Assembly (NCBI GenBank): GCA_023525975.1
Contig: CM042042.1
Coordinates: 3,727,501 to 3,791,500 of the forward strand
Length of the DNA stretch: 64,000 nucleotides
Source: Smallanthus sonchifolius
Taxonomy: Eukaryota > Streptophyta > Magnoliopsida > Asterales > Asteraceae
Direction of reading: 5' to 3'
Shown here: in pieces, positions 59,214 to 64,000 of the stretch
How positions within the stretch are numbered: position 1 is the first letter of the stretch
Layout: each line of letters starts with the position of its first letter
Translations under genes and position numbers: made by a program
The notes under the pieces: generated by a model
What the model was told of the DNA's origin: nothing
Databases searched by the model: none
Seen by the model: the letters and a program-made list of their open reading frames with translations, nothing else

Positions 59214-59814
59214 TTGTGTAACATGGTATAATTAGGGTATACTATATTCACCCAACTAAAAAATTAAAAATAGTTGTAAAATTAAGATAATTAAGGAATT
59301 GGTTGGCTATATATATGGATTGTCAAATTAAGATGAGTCTACCTTTTACTTGTTAAGAAAATCGGTGTTTAAGTTATCATATGAACAAGGCAACACAAAT
59401 AGGCAAGAACATTTCTTCTGTAAGAGACAAGAACCTCTACTAAGTAAGTTAGTTGTTCTCTAGTAACTTACTTTCTATGTTTCTTTCAAATTAATCAACT
59501 TGTATAACCGGGTCTAAAGTTCCATGCAGACGATCATTAGGCTTTCATAAAACTAATCAGACGGTGATTGATTAGACGCTACTACTCAACATTATGCAAA
59601 TACTGTCATGAAACGTGTCACTCTTTAAAAGGTTAAAAACTTATGATAGCAATTTGATTATGGTTTGGAGGCTTTGAATCTAATGACTTAACATGGCAAG
59701 CTAACGATGAGCCATTGTGGCTTTTTGTCTTTGAGGCATTCGGGGATGAAACGTTTTAAACCGGGTAGTCTCATAGTCGGCACAAAACATTGAAAACATA
59801 GTTTTTAAACTTTG

Positions 59815-60117
59815 AATCATTCCTGTGGCGTGTAGAACTGGATCGGATTCCTACCTTGACAGCCCTTCTTAATAGGAAAGTTCAAGTTAACACTACTTCA
59901 TGTCGGCTATGTGGGGAGGTGAAAGAAACAGTAGTTCATATATTCACCTGTTGTTATGTGGCTTCAATCATATGTCAATTCATTAGCTCTTGGTGTAAAC
60001 TCTCATCAATTTTTGTTTTCTTCCTAAAAGCTTTGCTCCCACATATCCAAAAAGAAGGTTGCTTCAATCGATCATTCTTACAACATGTTAGGTAATTTGG
60101 AAGGCTAGAAATCATAT
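59815..60117 (+). pseudogene. LINE-type retrotransposon fragment, zinc-binding RT domain
   Basis: The plus-strand frame reads WRVELDRIPTLTALLNRKV, then CRLCGEVKETVVHIFTCC, the zf-RVT domain at the C-terminus of plant non-LTR reverse transcriptases. The end, IWKARNH, is cut by the insertion of the gypsy LTR at 60118. A stop lies near 60094. The ~600 bp upstream (59214-59814) shows no other clear feature beyond the P450 3' end. Confidence 0.75.
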
Positions 60118-60165
60118 TGTAACACCCAAAAATAAAAAAATAAAAAAAATTCAAAATTTCACTCC

Positions 60166-60438
60166 CTCGCGGTACGCGAGGGAGATTTTTACAAAACCTC
60201 GCGGTACGCGAGGGGACTGCTTATACGCCAGAGAATCACCTTCTCGCGGTACGCGAGAAGATTCTCAACCAAGCCTCGCGGTACGCGAGGGAATAGTACA
60301 CGCGTCAGGGCCAGAAAACACGTGTCATTCACCCTTGCCACCAGCCGACACGTGTCATGCTGACTCAGCACCGTTCGTGACACCTCATCCTCTCGCGGTA
60401 CGCGAGGGATTTCCTTGGCAGGCCTCGCGGTACGCGAG
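60166..60438. repeat. Six copies of a 15-bp palindrome in the LTR promoter
   Basis: CTCGCGGTACGCGAG occurs at 60166, 60198, 60243, 60275, 60392 and 60424. Each can fold as a 6-bp stem with a 3-base loop. All six copies are exact although the sequence between them is not repeated, and they lie just upstream of the TATA box. Confidence 0.9.
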
Positions 60439-60455
60439 GGACTGGAAAATCAGCC

Positions 60456-60464
60456 TATAAAAGG
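60456..60464 (+). promoter_or_regulatory. LTR TATA box
   Basis: TATAAAAGG lies 18 bp after the last palindrome and marks the likely U3/R promoter; transcription would begin about 30 bp downstream. Confidence 0.6.
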
Positions 60465-61697
60465 CCTTCAACGGGATTGAAATTCTGTACAGTTTCCAAA
60501 CATTCCTTATACACAAACCCGATCTCTCAAAACTCTACGACGTCCCGAAGCGCTGTTCAAGAATCCAACGAAACCCTGCTCAAGCCGTAGTTCCGTCCAA
60601 ATCCCGCAAAGTAGGTATCGTTAAAACTATTCATATATATATAGCCGCAATTATATATATATTCTCTCATATATATTCTCGTTAATCGTGTCTTCCCTAG
60701 GAAGAAACGTGTCGAGGTTCTGCTCAAATTCCGAAGCCTACAACCCTACCAGCCATCAAAATCAAGGTGAACACATTTAACGCTTTTCAAACGATAAAAC
60801 CATTTTATTTACGAAAACGGCATGAAACAAATTAAATGCTTTAATCATAAGGGTAATCTACGTGATAGCATTCAGGCCATAAGCATACGTAGATTTGATC
60901 AAATGGTATACATGTGACGGGTGAAAGTCCGGTCCGTGGCTGGGTACAGATCATGAAAGGGGGTATCATAAGACTGAGGATATGGTTCCTTAGCAGATTA
61001 TACGAGGGACGAGTTCCTGAGTATCATATAAGACTAAGAACAAGGTTCTTAGCATCACGACCCTGGGAATAGGCTATCAGTCTGAGACATAGAGCTCAGC
61101 CAGTTGACCCCATGGCAGTTAACCCAGTGTATGTAGGTGGTATATATTTCAGGTGAAAAAGACTGCTGAATGTGTAGATTTACCATACAGAAACGTGCTT
61201 AAAGGCTTTAATTTGGTTTATGTTAGAAATCATTTTCGTGTCAGTTAAATGTGATTCACCGGCTTTATGCTGATGTTCATTTTCAAAACGTTTTTCACAG
61301 GTAGTGAAAGAAATCATTAAATTCAGGGTGGTGCAGTAAAGACAAGATCTTTAGGCATATTTAAATCCCTGTGGCAGACTAATACAAGACCAAATGTTGG
61401 AACGGACGTAGATCCTAGACATTTTAAATGGCTTGTATTATGTAAATTAATTCAGCAGATGTACATTATATAATAGACTTTTGAATGTCTATTATCATGA
61501 AATGAAAAGGGACGTGGATCCCAAGTTTTGACAAAAAGTACAGAATTAACCCTTGAGGTTATTTACATGACATTTCATTACAAAAAGGGCATCAAGTAAA
61601 AACAAAGACTTCCGCTGTCCAATTATATGGGACCTCATTCAGATACCAGCGTTGTCTCGCGACGCCCGGGCAGGGGTAGCCCGGGGTTGTGACAGGT

Positions 61698-61710
61698 TGG
61701 TATCAGAGCC
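61698..61710 (+). other. Primer-binding site (initiator tRNA-Met)
   Basis: TGGTATCAGAGCC is complementary to the 3' end of plant initiator tRNA-Met and starts 3 bp after the LTR end. This is the standard minus-strand primer site. Confidence 0.92.
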
Positions 61711-61830
61711 ACATTCAAGGGTTTTAGCAAAATTAGATACTTGTATGATAGTATCTTAGCTTTAACCAATAGTTGTGCCTACTAAATGAACGGTAGGAAG
61801 ATGCCTTTAACATAACCAATAAATTTCAGG

Positions 61831-62637
61831 ATGACAGATCCATACTATTACCCTCATAACTACCCAAACTACTTCCCTGGAGAATCATCTAATCAAGTAG
61901 TACCAAGCTATGATGATTATGTCCACTATCTACCGACCCCGGAGAATTGGAACAGAATGGTCGCAGAACAAGTGGAGCAGACTCAAGCAAGGCTTGAACC
62001 TCTGAGAGAAGAATCAGAGTATTCAGTGGAAATGGAAGATTCAAGAGAATCTTTACGTACTGTTATGACATCTATGCCACTACCTCAATCGTTAGACATA
62101 GTATACCCTACCGGAACAATTCAAGAACATCCACCCAGTCCAAGTGAAGAAACTCCACATTCGATTTCTGAATCCGACAAGGCTGCCGTTTGTGAAGGCA
62201 GTGGTGGAAAGTATTTCTTTGATCCTATTCCAGAACATCCCGTTTTCAAGGAACCTTTCTTCTATGTAGATCCCTCCGATGGACGTCAGTATGCAACCGA
62301 CGAAAAAGTCGTGTGGTCTGTTAACTCAGCATATCACGATCTTAGGATGGGACACAGGGAACCACCTCCTTGTTATGGATACCATGATGAACTGCCAAAA
62401 TCAATTGATGAACACCTCGATCGTGCTCTTAGAGAGGCTGACGATCTACGTGCTGAACTGTACTTCACCAGACAAGTCGTAGTTAAAAACGAACAAACTA
62501 TATTTGACTACGAACTAGCCCAGGAAGACAGGAAGTACGCAGAACAATGGGTGGCAGATCAGTTGATCCAGAAGGGTGCTATGACCGAGACCCTGGGGAG
62601 ATTCTATCAAGATTTGGGAGATGTGCTTCTCGATTAA
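61831..62637 (+). CDS. Extra ORF between primer site and gag of the gypsy element
   Basis: An open frame of 268 residues starts MTDPYYYPHNYPNYFPG. It is Tyr/Pro/Glu-rich with a stretch repeated in type (FFDPIPEHPVFKEPFF), and its C-terminal third (~195-268) is predicted to be a coiled coil (LDRALREADDLRAEL). I do not recognise a family. Coding upstream of gag is known in Ogre/Tat elements but is not usual in elements with a Met primer site. Its ATG directly follows a CAGG that could be a splice acceptor. The stop lies 142 bp before the gag ATG. Confidence 0.6.
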   Translation: MTDPYYYPHNYPNYFPGESSNQVVPSYDDYVHYLPTPENWNRMVAEQVEQTQARLEPLREESEYSVEMEDSRESLRTVMTSMPLPQSLDIVYPTGTIQEHPPSPSEETPHSISESDKAAVCEGSGGKYFFDPIPEHPVFKEPFFYVDPSDGRQYATDEKVVWSVNSAYHDLRMGHREPPPCYGYHDELPKSIDEHLDRALREADDLRAELYFTRQVVVKNEQTIFDYELAQEDRKYAEQWVADQLIQKGAMTETLGRFYQDLGDVLLD

Positions 62638-62779
62638 AGTTAATGATAGTATTTGTATAATTAGCTAACTTTAGGTGATATAGATGCATATCTATATTTC
62701 TGTATTTGTAACAAATAGATGAAGTTTAAGCGATAATAAACTTCAAATTTTGACCCAAATTCTTGTCTTGTATTCTTAG

Positions 62780-64000
62780 ATGTCTCAACAAAATAACAAT
62801 AGCGGTCCAGCTACCTACATTACCAAGGAAAAAGGAAAAGAAGTTAATAATAATCCTGAAATAACTACTCCACAACCAGAATTGCAACAACTGGTCAAAC
62901 AAAGCATTAAAGAAATGCTTCCTGCCATAATAAAGGAAGTACAAGAGAACATCAAAACTCCAAGCTATGTAACCTCTCATTCAAAAAGAACAGAAAACCC
63001 TCCGAAAACCAACACAGAGCAAGTAGCAAGCTCTCGTAGAACTCAAACCTCGAAAAGATCCAGAACATCAAGCAATAAGTATTCTGAATCTGAAGAATCG
63101 TTAAATCTAAGCAGTGAGAGCTCAGAAGAAGAGAATGAAACAAAAAGGTATAGACACAAAGGGTGTTCTTATAAAACCTTTCAGGACTGTAAACCTTATG
63201 AATTTAAGGGCACCGAAGGCGGTATTGCTACTCTTCACTGGCTAGAGAAGATGGAGTCAGTAATAGCAATTAGCAAGTGTGCTAAGAAAGATCAAGTACT
63301 GTATGCTTCAAACTCCTTCAAAAATGAAGCGTTGGAATGGTGGAATTCAATCATTTCTGCCAAAGGGAGGAGAAAGACAAATGCCATGGATTGGAAAGAA
63401 TTTCGGGCAAAGGTGAAAAAGAAATTTTGCCCCAAAACTGAAAAAGAACAAGCTGAAAGAAAATTTCTGGAGCACCGAATGGTGGGTACCAATGATCGAG
63501 AGTATACTACCAAATTTTTTGAATATGCCCGTTTGGCACCTCACCTGGCTAAACCCGAGTCGGTTCTCATAACTCGATATATTTACGGTTTAGTTCCAGA
63601 GATCCGTGATTTGGTGAAGGTTGTCTCACCAAAAACCATTGAGTCCACCGTAGAATTGACCGGTACCATGACGGCTGGACTAATCAGAAATATAGAGGAA
63701 AAGAAGAAAGTCGAATCCTCTATAAAATCAAAACCCGAGGCCAAAAGATTTAGTAAGAACTTTGGGCAAAAGGGGTTACCATTTAACAATCCATCATGCA
63801 AAACGTGCGGACGCAGGCATAGTGGAAAGTGTGTTTTTGAAACTCCATTCTGTAATCATTGCAAGGTCTCAGGTCACACTACTGAGAATTGCTTCAAAAG
63901 AAAGGGAATGATTACTTGTTTCAATTGTGGAGAGCTGGGGCACATCAGCACTAATTGCCCTAAGTTTGCAAGGACCGGAAGAGCTGGAGGATCGGGAGCC
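62780..64000 (+). CDS. gag: Ty3/gypsy gag (partial, runs off the window)
   Basis: The frame from the ATG at 62780 is open to the last base (407 codons). The N-terminus is Gln/Lys-rich with a Ser/Glu-rich linker (SEESLNLSSESSEEENE). A retrotransposon gag domain follows (~135-250, YEFKGTEGG.ATLHWLEKMES, ALEWWNS, FCPKTEKEQAERKFLEHRM, FFEYARLAPHL). Three Cys/His clusters come next: CKTCGRRHSGKC (~340), CNHCKVSGHTTENC (~357) and CFNCGELGHISTNC (~380). The CxxCGxxHxGxC cluster before the zinc knuckles is typical of chromoviruses of the Tekay/Del type, an assignment that protease and RT outside the window would settle. Gag forms the retroelement particle and packages its RNA. Confidence 0.88.
   Translation, partial: MSQQNNNSGPATYITKEKGKEVNNNPEITTPQPELQQLVKQSIKEMLPAIIKEVQENIKTPSYVTSHSKRTENPPKTNTEQVASSRRTQTSKRSRTSSNKYSESEESLNLSSESSEEENETKRYRHKGCSYKTFQDCKPYEFKGTEGGIATLHWLEKMESVIAISKCAKKDQVLYASNSFKNEALEWWNSIISAKGRRKTNAMDWKEFRAKVKKKFCPKTEKEQAERKFLEHRMVGTNDREYTTKFFEYARLAPHLAKPESVLITRYIYGLVPEIRDLVKVVSPKTIESTVELTGTMTAGLIRNIEEKKKVESSIKSKPEAKRFSKNFGQKGLPFNNPSCKTCGRRHSGKCVFETPFCNHCKVSGHTTENCFKRKGMITCFNCGELGHISTNCPKFARTGRAGGSGA

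Larger units (their letters stand above)
60118..61694 (+). mobile_element. 5' LTR of a Ty3/gypsy retrotransposon, 1577 bp
   Basis: It begins TGTAACACCC and ends CCCGGGGTTGTGACA, directly before a tRNA-Met primer site. The U3 part carries six copies of a 15-bp near-palindrome (60166-60438), and a TATA box TATAAAAGG follows at 60456. It inserted into a LINE fragment; the left flank is CATAT (60113-60117). The 3' LTR is outside the window. Confidence 0.85.

Overview
This window is plant nuclear DNA. The genes have many short introns in AT-rich sequence. The protein families are plant-specific: a CDPK kinase, an LRP1/SHI-family factor and CYP94-type P450s. More than half of the sequence is plant transposable elements. 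The style of the LTRs and repeats fits a eudicot with a large genome, possibly Asteraceae; that placement is an impression, not a demonstration.

Layout. 1-303 is the 3' end of a decayed Ty1/copia pol. 394-943 is a short CACTA element. 1175-11673 is a 10.5-kb CACTA element with two broken transposase genes on the minus strand; one is split by a 2.6-kb TG...CA insertion (6499-9101). Five gene loci follow: a C2-domain SRC2-like gene (12219-12986, minus), a calcium-dependent protein kinase of the CPK17/34 type (15470-20179, minus, 8 exons), an LRP1 transcription factor (21768-23314, minus, 2 exons), the release factor eRF1 (CDS 32044-33354, plus, one coding exon) and an 11-exon gene ending in a dsRNA-binding-like domain (36089-47181, plus). 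Between LRP1 and eRF1 lies a graveyard of Helitrons, SINEs and hAT-like MITEs. A tandem pair of CYP94-like P450 genes follows (48794-50752 and 53617-59213, plus). The intron of the second P450 holds a foldback element and a 2.0-kb CACTA derivative. The window ends with a LINE fragment and the 5' part of a Ty3/gypsy retrotransposon: 1.58-kb LTR, primer site, an extra ORF, and gag running off the edge.

Connections. Three CACTA elements of one family, with a 16-bp palindrome repeated near their ends, occur at three sites. A foldback family rich in GCCGGCTAA-like motifs occurs near or inside three loci (SRC2-like, and both upstream of and inside the second P450). The two P450 genes share upstream sequence, so the duplicated unit included the promoter.

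The observation I rate highest is at eRF1. Its stop is UAG followed by CAAUCA, which fits the known leaky UAG-CARYYA motif. A perfect 11-bp hairpin begins 21 nt downstream, an apparent 3'UTR intron follows, and the extension stays open for 75 further codons across that intron. This matches the readthrough/NMD autoregulation reported for plant eRF1, with the hairpin as a possible addition. All coordinates and splice sites were read by eye; no alignment or search was run.
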